A stretch of 64,000 nt of DNA. Origin: Nitrospirillum viridazoti (GTDB lineage Bacteria > Pseudomonadota > Alphaproteobacteria > Azospirillales > Azospirillaceae). Numbering within the stretch: the stretch's first letter is position 1; the number at the start of each line of letters is the position of its first letter. The stretch is taken from NCBI RefSeq assembly GCF_007827975.1, contig NZ_VITT01000002.1. The stretch is one strand, 5' to 3'. Under the pieces are notes generated by a model. It did no database searches, was not told where the DNA came from, and saw only the letters and a program-made list of their open reading frames with translations. Of the stretch, positions 48,324 through 56,149 are shown piece after piece. The position numbers and the translations under genes are program-made.

Positions 48324-49492
48324 GCCATGTTTCCTCCCCTGCGGCCGGGTCGCCCCCGGTGGAGGCGCCGATGGGTCTGCTGATGGAGCTGACTCACCGC
48401 TGCCCGCTGCGCTGCCCCTATTGCTCCAACCCCGTGGAGTTGCAGCGGGCGGGGGAGGAGATGGACACGGCCACGTGGAAGCGTGTGCTGGGCGAGGCGG
48501 CCGCCCTGGGCATTCTGCAGGTGCACTTCTCGGGCGGGGAGCCCACGGCACGCAAGGACCTGCCGGATCTGGTGCGCCATGCCGCCGGCCTTGGCCTGTA
48601 CACCAACCTCATCACCTCCGGCGTGTTACTGGACGGGGCGTCGCTGGCCGTGCTGGCCGACGCCGGCTTGGACCATGTGCAGCTGAGCTTCCAGGATGTG
48701 GAAGTGGAAAGCGCGGAGCGGATCGGCGGCATGCCGGGCGCCCAGGCGCGCAAGCTGGCGCTGGCCGGGCAGGTGACGGCGGCCGGTCTGCCTCTGACCC
48801 TGAACTTCGTCGTCCACCGCCAGAACCTGGACCGGCTGCCGCAGATGATAGACCTGGGGCTGGAGCTGGGGGCGGGCCGCATCGAGGTCGCCCACGTCCA
48901 GTATTACGGCTGGAGCCTGATGAACCGTGACGCCCTGCTGCCCAGCCGGGCGCAGCTGGACGCGGCTACGGCGACGGTGGAGGCGGCGCGGGCGCGGCTG
49001 AAGGGCCGCATGGTCATCGACTATGTGCCGCCGGACTATTACGCCGCCCGCCCCAAGGCCTGCATGGGCGGCTGGGCTCGGCGGTTCATGAACATCTCCC
49101 CCGCCGGCCTCGCCTTGCCCTGCCATGCGGCGGAAACGCTGCCCGGCTTCGATTGGCCCTCGGTCGCTACCGGTTCGCTGGCGGCGGCCTGGTACGACAG
49201 CGAGGCGTTCAACCGCTATCGCGGCACCGCCTGGATGCCGGAACCCTGCCAAAGCTGCGAGCGGCGGGAGGTGGACTGGGGCGGCTGCCGCTGCCAGGCC
49301 TTCGCCCTGACCGGCGACTCGGGCCGCACCGATCCCGCCTGCGCCCTGTCGCCCGACCACGACGTCATGCTGGCGGCGGTGCGGGCGCGCGGCGAAGCGC
49401 CGGCCGAGTTCATCTATCGCCAGTACGGGCCGGCGAAAACAGTTCCGGTGGACGGGACCCAGGTGAGGGAGACATGGCCCGCCGAACCCTGA
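48320..49492 (+). CDS. pqqE: PqqA peptide cyclase PqqE (radical SAM)
   Basis: A radical-SAM enzyme of 390 aa that forms the Glu-Tyr carbon-carbon cross-link in PqqA. The cluster motif C-x3-C-x2-C is at Cys28, Cys32 and Cys35 (HRCPLRCPYCSNPVEL). LQVHFSGGEPTARKDLPDL carries the GGEP motif. The C-terminal SPASM region supplies further Cys ligands (CMGGWARRFMNISPAG; LPCHAAETLPG; PEPCQSCERREVDWGGCRC). It overlaps pqqD by four bases and the next gene by 19 bases, so the cluster reads as one translational unit. Confidence 0.96.
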   Translation: MSHVSSPAAGSPPVEAPMGLLMELTHRCPLRCPYCSNPVELQRAGEEMDTATWKRVLGEAAALGILQVHFSGGEPTARKDLPDLVRHAAGLGLYTNLITSGVLLDGASLAVLADAGLDHVQLSFQDVEVESAERIGGMPGAQARKLALAGQVTAAGLPLTLNFVVHRQNLDRLPQMIDLGLELGAGRIEVAHVQYYGWSLMNRDALLPSRAQLDAATATVEAARARLKGRMVIDYVPPDYYAARPKACMGGWARRFMNISPAGLALPCHAAETLPGFDWPSVATGSLAAAWYDSEAFNRYRGTAWMPEPCQSCERREVDWGGCRCQAFALTGDSGRTDPACALSPDHDVMLAAVRARGEAPAEFIYRQYGPAKTVPVDGTQVRETWPAEP

Positions 49493-50433
49493 TCCGGGCC
49501 GGTTTTCTCTTCTGCGTGGTGGCCGGTTTGGGGCTGCCGGCGTCCCTGTGGGCAAAAGATATCTCTCTTACTCAGGTGGCGCCCGGCGTCTACGTGCGCC
49601 CGGGCACGGTGCAGGACGCCACCGCCGCGAATGACGATGCCATCGCCAACATCGGCTTTATCGTCGGCCATGATGCCGTTGCCGTCATCGATCCGGGTGG
49701 CAGCGCCGGGGACGGCGCCCGGTTGCGGGCGCAGATCAAGGCCACCACCGGCCTGCCCATCCGCTACCTCATCTACACCCACGTCCACCCCGACCACGTG
49801 CTGGGCGCCGTCGCCTTCGCGGACGACCACCCGCTGGTGGTGGCCCATGCCCGCTTCGCTGCCGCCTGGGCGGAGCGGGGTGCCTACTATCGCCAGGGCC
49901 TGGCCCGCATCCTGGGCGGGGACCTGGCCCAAGCGGGGGCCAAGACCGGCGATGCGCTGCCTCCCGCCCAGGCCGTCGACACCGCTGCCGACATAGACCT
50001 GGGCGGGCGGGTGCTGCACTTGGCGGCCTATGGCGCTGCCCATACCGACAGCGACCTGACGGTGTATGATGGGCAGACGCGCACCCTGTGGGCCGGCGAC
50101 CTGCTGTTCCAGGACCGCATCCCGGCGCTGGACGGCAGCCTGACCGGCTGGCTGACGGTGTTGGGCCAATTGAAGGCCCTGCCGGCGGTACGCGTGGTGC
50201 CGGGCCATGGTCCCGCCCAACTGCCCTGGCCGGCCGGGGCGGTGGATGAGGAACGCTATCTCACCACGCTGGCCCGCGACGTCCGGGCCCTGCTGAAAAA
50301 CGGCGGGGACATTGATGCCGCCGCCACCACGGTGGCGCGGTCGGAACGGGGCCGCTGGAAACTGTTCGAGGCCTATAACGGCCGCAACGCCATCACCGCT
50401 TTCAAGCAGCTGGAGTGGGAGGATCCGTCATGA
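49474..50433 (+). CDS. Quinoprotein relay-system zinc metallohydrolase (SoxH-related), 319 aa
   Basis: A secreted metallo-beta-lactamase-fold protein. A signal peptide (LIRAGFLFCVVAGLGLPASLWA) is followed by the zinc site H103-x-H105-x-D107-H108 in YTHVHPDHVLGAV, then GAAHTDSDLTVYD and VPGHGPAQLPWP with further ligands. Related proteins are found only with PQQ-dependent alcohol dehydrogenase systems and are presumed to help pass electrons or mature the enzymes; their reaction is not known. It overlaps pqqE by 19 nt and the SoxYZ-like gene by four (ATGA). Confidence 0.87.
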   Translation: MARRTLIRAGFLFCVVAGLGLPASLWAKDISLTQVAPGVYVRPGTVQDATAANDDAIANIGFIVGHDAVAVIDPGGSAGDGARLRAQIKATTGLPIRYLIYTHVHPDHVLGAVAFADDHPLVVAHARFAAAWAERGAYYRQGLARILGGDLAQAGAKTGDALPPAQAVDTAADIDLGGRVLHLAAYGAAHTDSDLTVYDGQTRTLWAGDLLFQDRIPALDGSLTGWLTVLGQLKALPAVRVVPGHGPAQLPWPAGAVDEERYLTTLARDVRALLKNGGDIDAAATTVARSERGRWKLFEAYNGRNAITAFKQLEWEDPS

Positions 50434-51230
50434 AGTCCCGCCTGTTCGCTTTGGTCCTGCTGTCAATCCTGGCCGCTCCGCTTTTCGCCCGGGCCGAGGA
50501 TCCGGCGGCCGACGCCGCCCGATGGCAGGATCTGCACCAGACCCTGTTCGCCGCCCACACCCTGACCCCGGCCAAGGGGCAGATCGCGCTGGAGGCGCCG
50601 GACCGGGCCATGGACGCGGCCCTGGTGCCGGTGACCTTGACCCTGGACCCCACGCTGTCGCTGAAGGCCCTCTACCTGGTGGTGGACAACAACCCCGCCC
50701 CCCTGGTCGGCACCTTTCATTTCGGCCCTGCGGCCGTGCCGGTGCAGGTGAAGACCCGCATCCGGGTGGATGCCTATACCCATATGCACGCCGTGGCGGA
50801 AACGACGGACGGGCATTGGTTCGTGACCGAGCGCTATATCAAGGCCGCCGGCGGCTGCTCCGCCCCCGCCACCAAGGACGCCGCCCTGGCCATGGAGCGC
50901 CTGGGCCAGATGCGGCTGAAGACGGTGACCGAGGGTCCGGCCGGCCTACCCAAGGGGGCGGTCACCGCCCAGCTGCTGATCAGCCACCCCAATTACAACG
51001 GCATGCAGATGGACCAGGTGACCCGCAACTACACGCCCGCCCGCTTCGTCCGCGACATCACGGTCAAAAGCGGCGACGCCCTGGTTTTCCAGCTGGAGGC
51101 CGACATTTCCTTGAGCGAGGATCCGGCCGTCACCTTCAGCTATCACCCCCAGGGTCCCCTGGCCGTCACCGTCCGGGACAGCACCGACACCACCTTCAGC
51201 CACACCTTCCAGGGCGATGACAAGGGGTGA
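50430..51230 (+). CDS. Quinoprotein-associated SoxYZ-like carrier protein, 266 aa
   Basis: A signal peptide (LFALVLLSILAAPLFARA) is followed by a SoxY-like half ending in YIKAAGGCSAP (Cys143 on the swinging-arm-like GGC loop) and a SoxZ-like half (TAQLLISHPNYNGMQMDQV; IPxxFVRDITVKSGDALVFQLE-type strands). SoxYZ carries sulphur intermediates on its arm cysteine. This fused version accompanies PQQ-dependent dehydrogenases, where its cargo is unknown. It ends the forward pqq operon and converges with a reverse-strand gene 6 nt away. Confidence 0.87.
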   Translation: MKSRLFALVLLSILAAPLFARAEDPAADAARWQDLHQTLFAAHTLTPAKGQIALEAPDRAMDAALVPVTLTLDPTLSLKALYLVVDNNPAPLVGTFHFGPAAVPVQVKTRIRVDAYTHMHAVAETTDGHWFVTERYIKAAGGCSAPATKDAALAMERLGQMRLKTVTEGPAGLPKGAVTAQLLISHPNYNGMQMDQVTRNYTPARFVRDITVKSGDALVFQLEADISLSEDPAVTFSYHPQGPLAVTVRDSTDTTFSHTFQGDDKG

Positions 51231-51236
51231 GGGGGC

Positions 51237-51818
51237 TTACGCTTGCACCCACCGGCTCATCTGGGGGAAGGGGGGCAGGCCGTTGTCGCCCATCAGGGCG
51301 AAGACGCCGGTGAAGCCGGTCATGCCCACATGCGCCAGCCCGCCCAGCCCGTGGTGGGTGCCGGCCTCCAGCCACCGCTGCATGGGATGCGGGCCTTCAT
51401 ACGCGTCGACGTGGTAGGAGCCGGGGAAGAAGATGCATTCCAGCGGCACGCCCAGGTGCAGGGCCGCGGCGTAGGACCAGGCCTGGGCCATCATCTCGCC
51501 TTGCTGCAGGGGGACGGACAGCCGGGGATCGGCTGGCAGGCCGGGTCCGGCCTCGGCGGCGATGGCGGCACGCATGTCCGCCTCCAGATCCCGTCCCAAC
51601 TGAGCGTGCAGGCGGCGGGGCAGGATGGCCATGTGGCCGGCCTCGTGCAGCAGGTCGCCGGGGCCCACCAGCGTCTCGGGATCAACATGGATGGCGCCGG
51701 CCGCGATGTTGACGCCGGGCAGGAAGCCGCCTTGCGCTCCCGCGCCGTATTTCACCGTGAAGCCGATGTCGCGCAGGAAGCCGACGATGGGATCCAGCGC
51801 CTCCGGATGGTATTTCAC
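51237..51818 (-). CDS. Conserved protein with HEAGH metallopeptidase-like motif, 193 aa
   Basis: DLLHEAGHMAILP (His58, Glu59, His62) is an HExxH-type zinc-binding and catalytic motif. A third ligand may be the His or Glu in SYHVDAYEGPHPM. The rest (TVKYGAGAQGGFLPGVNIAAG; GEMMAQAWSYAAALHLGVP) is not a family I recognise. No signal peptide is visible. Its position beside the PQQ genes is noted because a protease is needed to release the cross-linked PqqA peptide, but PqqF/G are much larger, so this link is only a suggestion. Confidence 0.6.
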   Translation of the reverse strand: MKYHPEALDPIVGFLRDIGFTVKYGAGAQGGFLPGVNIAAGAIHVDPETLVGPGDLLHEAGHMAILPRRLHAQLGRDLEADMRAAIAAEAGPGLPADPRLSVPLQQGEMMAQAWSYAAALHLGVPLECIFFPGSYHVDAYEGPHPMQRWLEAGTHHGLGGLAHVGMTGFTGVFALMGDNGLPPFPQMSRWVQA

Positions 51819-51898
51819 CGTCTATTTTCCCCCGCAATGGTCGGCCGAATTGTGGCGTGGGCCCGGGGGCAGCGCAAGACGGATGGGACGCCGGCCCC

Positions 51899-52288
51899 TC
51901 ATGTACAGCGCAGGTTGACCTCGGCCTGGGCGCGGCGCAGCTTTTCCACCTCGTCCTTGGCGATGGGGGTGTCGCGGAACATGGCCCCCCGGTCGCCCAG
52001 GCCGCCCTGTTGCATGCGCAGGATGGTGTCCGCCTTCTCGTAATCGTCGTAGGGCATCATGTCGGCGATGGTGTCGATGCCACAGGCGCACTTGCCCAGC
52101 AGCTCGTGCTTGAACCCATTGGACGCCAGGCAGCCGATGACGTAGTCGGCGCGCACGGCGGTGGGATAATCGTAACGGGGATGATGCTCCCCCTTGGCCT
52201 TGGGTTCCGCGGCACCAGCCGACGCCGGCGCCATTCCCAGCCCCACCAGGGCCGCTATCGCCAGCAGGGACCGCGTTACGCGCATCAT
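51899..52288 (-). CDS. Small secreted Cys-containing protein of PQQ loci, 129 aa
   Basis: A signal peptide (SLLAIAALVGLGMAPASAGA) leads to a compact domain with paired cysteines: GCLASNGFKHELLGKCACGIDTIADMMPYDDY. A further Cys ends the protein (NLRCT). Proteins of this shape often lie near methanol and ethanol quinoprotein genes, where they are annotated hypothetical. GGGAGGAG precedes the ATG. A role in periplasmic redox or maturation is inferred from the cysteines and the location. The 80-nt gap to the HEAGH gene suggests co-transcription. Confidence 0.7.
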   Translation of the reverse strand: MMRVTRSLLAIAALVGLGMAPASAGAAEPKAKGEHHPRYDYPTAVRADYVIGCLASNGFKHELLGKCACGIDTIADMMPYDDYEKADTILRMQQGGLGDRGAMFRDTPIAKDEVEKLRRAQAEVNLRCT

Positions 52289-52383
52289 GGACTCCTCCCG
52301 ATCTTATTATCGGAAAAGCCTAGCGCAGGGACCCGTCCGCGACCATGACCGATTGGTAGTACGCGGCGCAGGGGCGGCGGCTT

Positions 52384-53229
52384 TCACAGGCGCCTGATGC
52401 TCAATAGGTCCAGGACCAGGCGGTCCCGCCACGCATCGTCCGCCCGGATGTCCCGCGCCCGTCGGCAGGCGGCGACGGCCAAGTCCCGGCCGCTGTCGGG
52501 GGTGACATGGCGTATGGTTTCGGGGCACAGGCCGCGCAGTTCCTCCACCACCTCGGGCGGGGGCGGCGGGGCGGTGGCCAGGAAGGCTTCCGGCCCGCGG
52601 AATTCGTCCCGGCGGAACAGGTCGATCATGTAGTCGCACCCCATTTGCGGCCGGACGGACTGATGGGGAACGCGGCTGATCATGGGGAACAGAGGGGCCA
52701 GGTCGGGGATCACCAGGTTGGGGTAGATCTCCCCACCCCAATATTTGCCGGCGATCTCGATGAAATGGGCGATGTCCCGTATGGGCACCAGCCCACATTC
52801 CCGCACCGGCAGGATTTCGACCTTGGGCTTGGTGACGACGACCGTGTCGTTGGCCACGTCGGCGTACAGGCTGCCGATCTGGAAGGCGTTCTGGAAATAG
52901 GTGCCGCGCAACGCGCCCCAGATGGTGCGGATACGGCCGCCTTGGCGAAGGAAGGAGGCGAGGGCGTGCTCCACCGGATGGGCAGGCTCGCGCAAGCGCC
53001 GGCCCAGGATCGCCATGGCCGCCCGCGTGATCTCCTCACAGCGGCCCAGGGGATACGGCTTGACCGGGCTGACCGGCTGCAGCGCGGGCTGCAGCTCCGC
53101 ATCCACCTGCGCGCGTACCTTGGCGAGATAGACCATCAGCTGCGGCTGGATGGGCAGCACCATCCGCTCGGTCAGCCTTTCCATCTCCGGCGTTGGTGTC
53201 TCGATCTCCTGCGGCAGCAATCGGTCCAT
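52384..53229 (-). CDS. Conserved hypothetical protein, 281 aa, last gene of the secretion operon
   Basis: I do not recognise a family. Most of it is soluble and helical (MERLTERMVLPIQPQLMVYLAKVRAQVDAELQP; RCEEITRAAMAILGRR), with a mixed central part (YFQNAFQIGSLYADVANDTVVVTKPKVEILP; EIYPNLVIPDLAPLFPMISR) and a proline stretch near residue 225. It has no signal peptide or membrane span. The start is 10 nt from the SapC stop, so it is probably the seventh product of the secretion operon. The absence of export signals suggests a cytoplasmic role, perhaps as a modifying or chaperone-like protein. Confidence 0.6.
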   Translation of the reverse strand: MDRLLPQEIETPTPEMERLTERMVLPIQPQLMVYLAKVRAQVDAELQPALQPVSPVKPYPLGRCEEITRAAMAILGRRLREPAHPVEHALASFLRQGGRIRTIWGALRGTYFQNAFQIGSLYADVANDTVVVTKPKVEILPVRECGLVPIRDIAHFIEIAGKYWGGEIYPNLVIPDLAPLFPMISRVPHQSVRPQMGCDYMIDLFRRDEFRGPEAFLATAPPPPPEVVEELRGLCPETIRHVTPDSGRDLAVAACRRARDIRADDAWRDRLVLDLLSIRRL

Positions 53230-53239
53230 CACCGGGCCG

Positions 53240-53956
53240 TCACCCGGCCCGCCGGATCAGCGCTGACCAGTCGTTGAGGGAGATGAGGTGGGCGTAAGCC
53301 GCGGCCAGCCAACCCTTGTCGCGCCAATGCGCCAACGTTTCCGCCGGGAGCCGGTTCAGCTTTTCCTCATCAATGACGCGAAAGCCGGACAGGCTGGGCG
53401 TCTCGCCGGAGGGCAGGGTGACGTCCGCCCGCCGCTCGGTCAGCAGGTCGCCGTCAAGCAGGGCCGCGACGAAGCCGGTGGTCAGCGCGTGGGATGCCTG
53501 GTACTCGCGTGCGAAATCCAGGGCCTGGAGCGTCAGGTCGGTGGGCGCGCCGTTCACGAAGAAGGGGTTTTCCGTTCCCGCCACCACGGCGTCCGCCGCC
53601 TCGTCCACGCACAAGGTCAGTTGGTCCGCTTCCGCGTCCTCCAGGAAGATGAAGGGGTAACGGCGGACGTAGGCCGGGATGTAGGCGTCCTCGTCCCAGC
53701 GGCCATCGGCGTGCACGAACAGGTTCTGCCCCTCCCGCAGGCCCAGCAGGGCGATGGGGGCCGCGGCTTCGCCGGCGAACAGGATGGGGATGGACCGGCA
53801 GGCGGCGGCGAACTCGCCCATCACCAGGGGAACCGCGTGCGCGCCGGCGGCGAAGCCGTAACTGACGGGCTGCCGCAGGGACATGGCCTCGTCCAGGGTG
53901 GCCTGCATCAGGCGCGGCTGCTTGTAGAAAAGGGGAAGCGTGAGGTCGTTTGTCAT
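53240..53956 (-). CDS. SapC-family protein, 238 aa
   Basis: Homologous in layout to SapC of the Campylobacter fetus S-layer locus. Diagnostic segments are VPLVMGEFAAACRSIPILFAG, GQNLFVHADGRWDEDAYIPAYVRRYPFIF, DFAREYQASHALTTGF and GFRVIDEEKLNRLPAETLAHWRDKGWLAAAYAHLISL. In Campylobacter, sapC lies beside genes of a type I S-layer secretion system, but its own function is not defined. Presence here strengthens the case that the giant repeat protein is secreted to the cell surface. It lies 42 nt after the M50-HlyD gene. Confidence 0.85.
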   Translation of the reverse strand: MTNDLTLPLFYKQPRLMQATLDEAMSLRQPVSYGFAAGAHAVPLVMGEFAAACRSIPILFAGEAAAPIALLGLREGQNLFVHADGRWDEDAYIPAYVRRYPFIFLEDAEADQLTLCVDEAADAVVAGTENPFFVNGAPTDLTLQALDFAREYQASHALTTGFVAALLDGDLLTERRADVTLPSGETPSLSGFRVIDEEKLNRLPAETLAHWRDKGWLAAAYAHLISLNDWSALIRRAG

Positions 53957-53998
53957 CGCATGCGGCTTTTCATAAGGGACGGGGTCGGCGGTTGGCGT

Positions 53999-56149
53999 TC
54001 AGAAGCTGCCTTCGCGCAGCAGGATGGCCACGGTCCGGCGCCACAGGCTGCCCAGCAGGCTTTCGCGCACGCCTTCCAGCGTCACGCGGCCTCGCTCCAG
54101 GCTGGCCGGGGCGGTATCCTTGGCCGGCGCGATCAGCACGCGGTACATCGACTCCTCGGGCACCAGCTGGTGCTGGCTGTCTTCGCGTGCCGCGATGTCG
54201 CCGCCATAGGTACTGGCCAGATAGCGCCGGGTCAGCACGCGGGTGCTGGTGTCGTCGATGTCCTGGATGTGGCCGTCCACGGCGCTGGTCACGGTCTGGT
54301 CGGGGCGGAAGCGGCCCCGGTCCCCCACGGCCACCCGATGCAGGTCGGCCTCGCGCACATAGGCTTCGATCATGGGATGCGCCGGGTCCAGCAGCAGGCC
54401 CAGCCGTTCCTTCGCCGGCAGCCATTCGCCGGGCGACAGCGGCTCCGCCACCTCGGCCATGATGCCGGCGAAGGGGGCGGTCACGGTCAGCTTGGCCTTT
54501 TCCGCCTCCAGCCCGCGCAGTTCGGCCTGCGCGGTCTCCAACTCCTGCGCCGCGATGCGCTGGCGTTTGGGGTCGACGGCGGCACTGCCACGGTAGGCCG
54601 ATTCCCATTGCAGGGTCTGGATCTTCTGGCGCTGGCTGGCCAGCTTGTAGTCCAGGTCGGGGGAACTCAGGCGGAACAGCTCTTGGCCGGCCGCCACGCT
54701 CTGGCCGGCCTTGACCAGCACGGCGTCCATCCGCCCTGGCTGGTCCAGGAAAATCTCCATCTCCTGCGCGGCACGCAGGACGGCCGGCGCCGTCACCGTG
54801 CTGCGCCAGGGGATGACGGCCAGGGCCAGCAGGGCCAGCGCCACGGCCGCCGTGGTGGCGGAGCGGCGGTTCCAGGTCATGGTTCCCCGCCGCCGTATCC
54901 ATTCCCGCACCTCGTTCAGGGGCGGGCGCAGGATGAACCACCACACCTCCACCAGGAACAGGAGGATGCCCAGCACCTTGAAGAACAGGTGATAGACCAG
55001 GGCGGCGATGCCGACAAACAGGGTGAAGCGGTAAATCCAGGTGGCGAAGGCCAGTGCGATCAACAGATTGCGGCGCTTGGCCGGCAACTCCTCCGGCACC
55101 GGTTCGCCCAGATGGAACAGCCGCTCGCGCAGCCACCAGCGGCCCAGTGCGAAGGCGCGGTCATGCAGGTTGGGCACGTCCAGCAGGTCCGACAGCAGGA
55201 AATAGCCGTCGAAGCGCATGAAGGGGCTGGTGTTGACCAGCACGGTCATGATCCAGCTGGTGGTGGCCAGCAGGAAGGCGGCGGCCTTCACCGGCCCCTC
55301 CGGCAGGAAGGACCAGGCCAGCGTGGCATAGGCGGCCAGCGTCAGTTCCGCGCCCATGCCGGCCACGCCGATGGCCAGGCGCTGGCGCCGGTTGGGCAGC
55401 CGCCAGGCGTCGCTGACGTCGGTGTAGAGCAGCGGGTACATGACCATGAAGGCGATGCCCATGGTCTGCACCCGGCAGCCATAGCGCTTGGCGGTCAGGG
55501 CGTGTCCCAACTCATGCACCACCTTGGCCACGGCCAGGCCGACGGCGCCGGTGATAAGGCCGGAGGGGGAGAGGAAGCTGACGAAGGTGGTGCGGAACTG
55601 GTCCCACTGCCGCGTCACCAAGTAAATGCCGAACAAGGCGGCGGCCAGCGTGACCAGGAAGAAACCGCGGGTGAAAATCCAGGATACATAAGGCAGGGCC
55701 TGGGTCAGAAAACGGTCCGGCTTCACCAGCGGCACACGGAAGAACAGGTAGTTCTTCAGCAGCCACTGCCACAAGCCGGGCTTGCGCATCTCCGCCTGAC
55801 GCATGAGGGTCGATACCGCCTGCGGCCCATGGCGCTGCAACAGGTTGTTCAGCGCCAGGAACTGCGAGACGGCCATGACATCATCGACGGTGACGCGCAG
55901 CGTGGTGTTGGACGCGACATCGGCGGCGATGGCCTGCGGCACCTCCAGATGCCATCGGCGCAGGATCTCGAACTCCAGCCAGCCCAGCCGATAGAAGCGT
56001 CCGGCCACCTGGTCATGCAGCGTCCAGCTGGGCGACCCGTCCGCCAGGGCCGGCCCGGCTAGCAGAGTCAGTTCCTCCCGCAAGGGGGCCAAGCGCACGG
56101 GCGGGGCGTCCACCGACGCGGGCGCGGCGTCCGGAACCTCTCCGCTCAT
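53999..56149 (-). CDS. M50 (site-2 protease-like) and HlyD adaptor fusion protein, 716 aa
   Basis: The N-terminal 125 residues are soluble. Residues about 155-420 form the polytopic M50 core, with HELGH (His212, Glu213, His216) in AKVVHELGHALTAKRYG and a second metal site in MRFDGYFLLSDLLDV (Asp314). After a span at about 430-450, an HlyD-type periplasmic part follows: lipoyl-like halves (MDAVLVKAGQSVAAGQELFRL; LTVTAPFAGIMAEV), a coiled hairpin (AAQELETAQAELRGLEAEKAK) and a barrel (VGDRGRFRPDQTVTS). A protease joined to a membrane-fusion adaptor suggests substrate processing during export. Its ATG overlaps the stop of the GAF-HlyD gene (TGATG). Confidence 0.87.
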   Translation of the reverse strand: MSGEVPDAAPASVDAPPVRLAPLREELTLLAGPALADGSPSWTLHDQVAGRFYRLGWLEFEILRRWHLEVPQAIAADVASNTTLRVTVDDVMAVSQFLALNNLLQRHGPQAVSTLMRQAEMRKPGLWQWLLKNYLFFRVPLVKPDRFLTQALPYVSWIFTRGFFLVTLAAALFGIYLVTRQWDQFRTTFVSFLSPSGLITGAVGLAVAKVVHELGHALTAKRYGCRVQTMGIAFMVMYPLLYTDVSDAWRLPNRRQRLAIGVAGMGAELTLAAYATLAWSFLPEGPVKAAAFLLATTSWIMTVLVNTSPFMRFDGYFLLSDLLDVPNLHDRAFALGRWWLRERLFHLGEPVPEELPAKRRNLLIALAFATWIYRFTLFVGIAALVYHLFFKVLGILLFLVEVWWFILRPPLNEVREWIRRRGTMTWNRRSATTAAVALALLALAVIPWRSTVTAPAVLRAAQEMEIFLDQPGRMDAVLVKAGQSVAAGQELFRLSSPDLDYKLASQRQKIQTLQWESAYRGSAAVDPKRQRIAAQELETAQAELRGLEAEKAKLTVTAPFAGIMAEVAEPLSPGEWLPAKERLGLLLDPAHPMIEAYVREADLHRVAVGDRGRFRPDQTVTSAVDGHIQDIDDTSTRVLTRRYLASTYGGDIAAREDSQHQLVPEESMYRVLIAPAKDTAPASLERGRVTLEGVRESLLGSLWRRTVAILLREGSF

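Noticed and set aside
53288..56062. A 924-residue open frame on the plus strand
   Set aside because: It is Gly/Gln/His-rich low-complexity sequence antisense to the SapC and M50-HlyD genes. It has no domain and no start signal.
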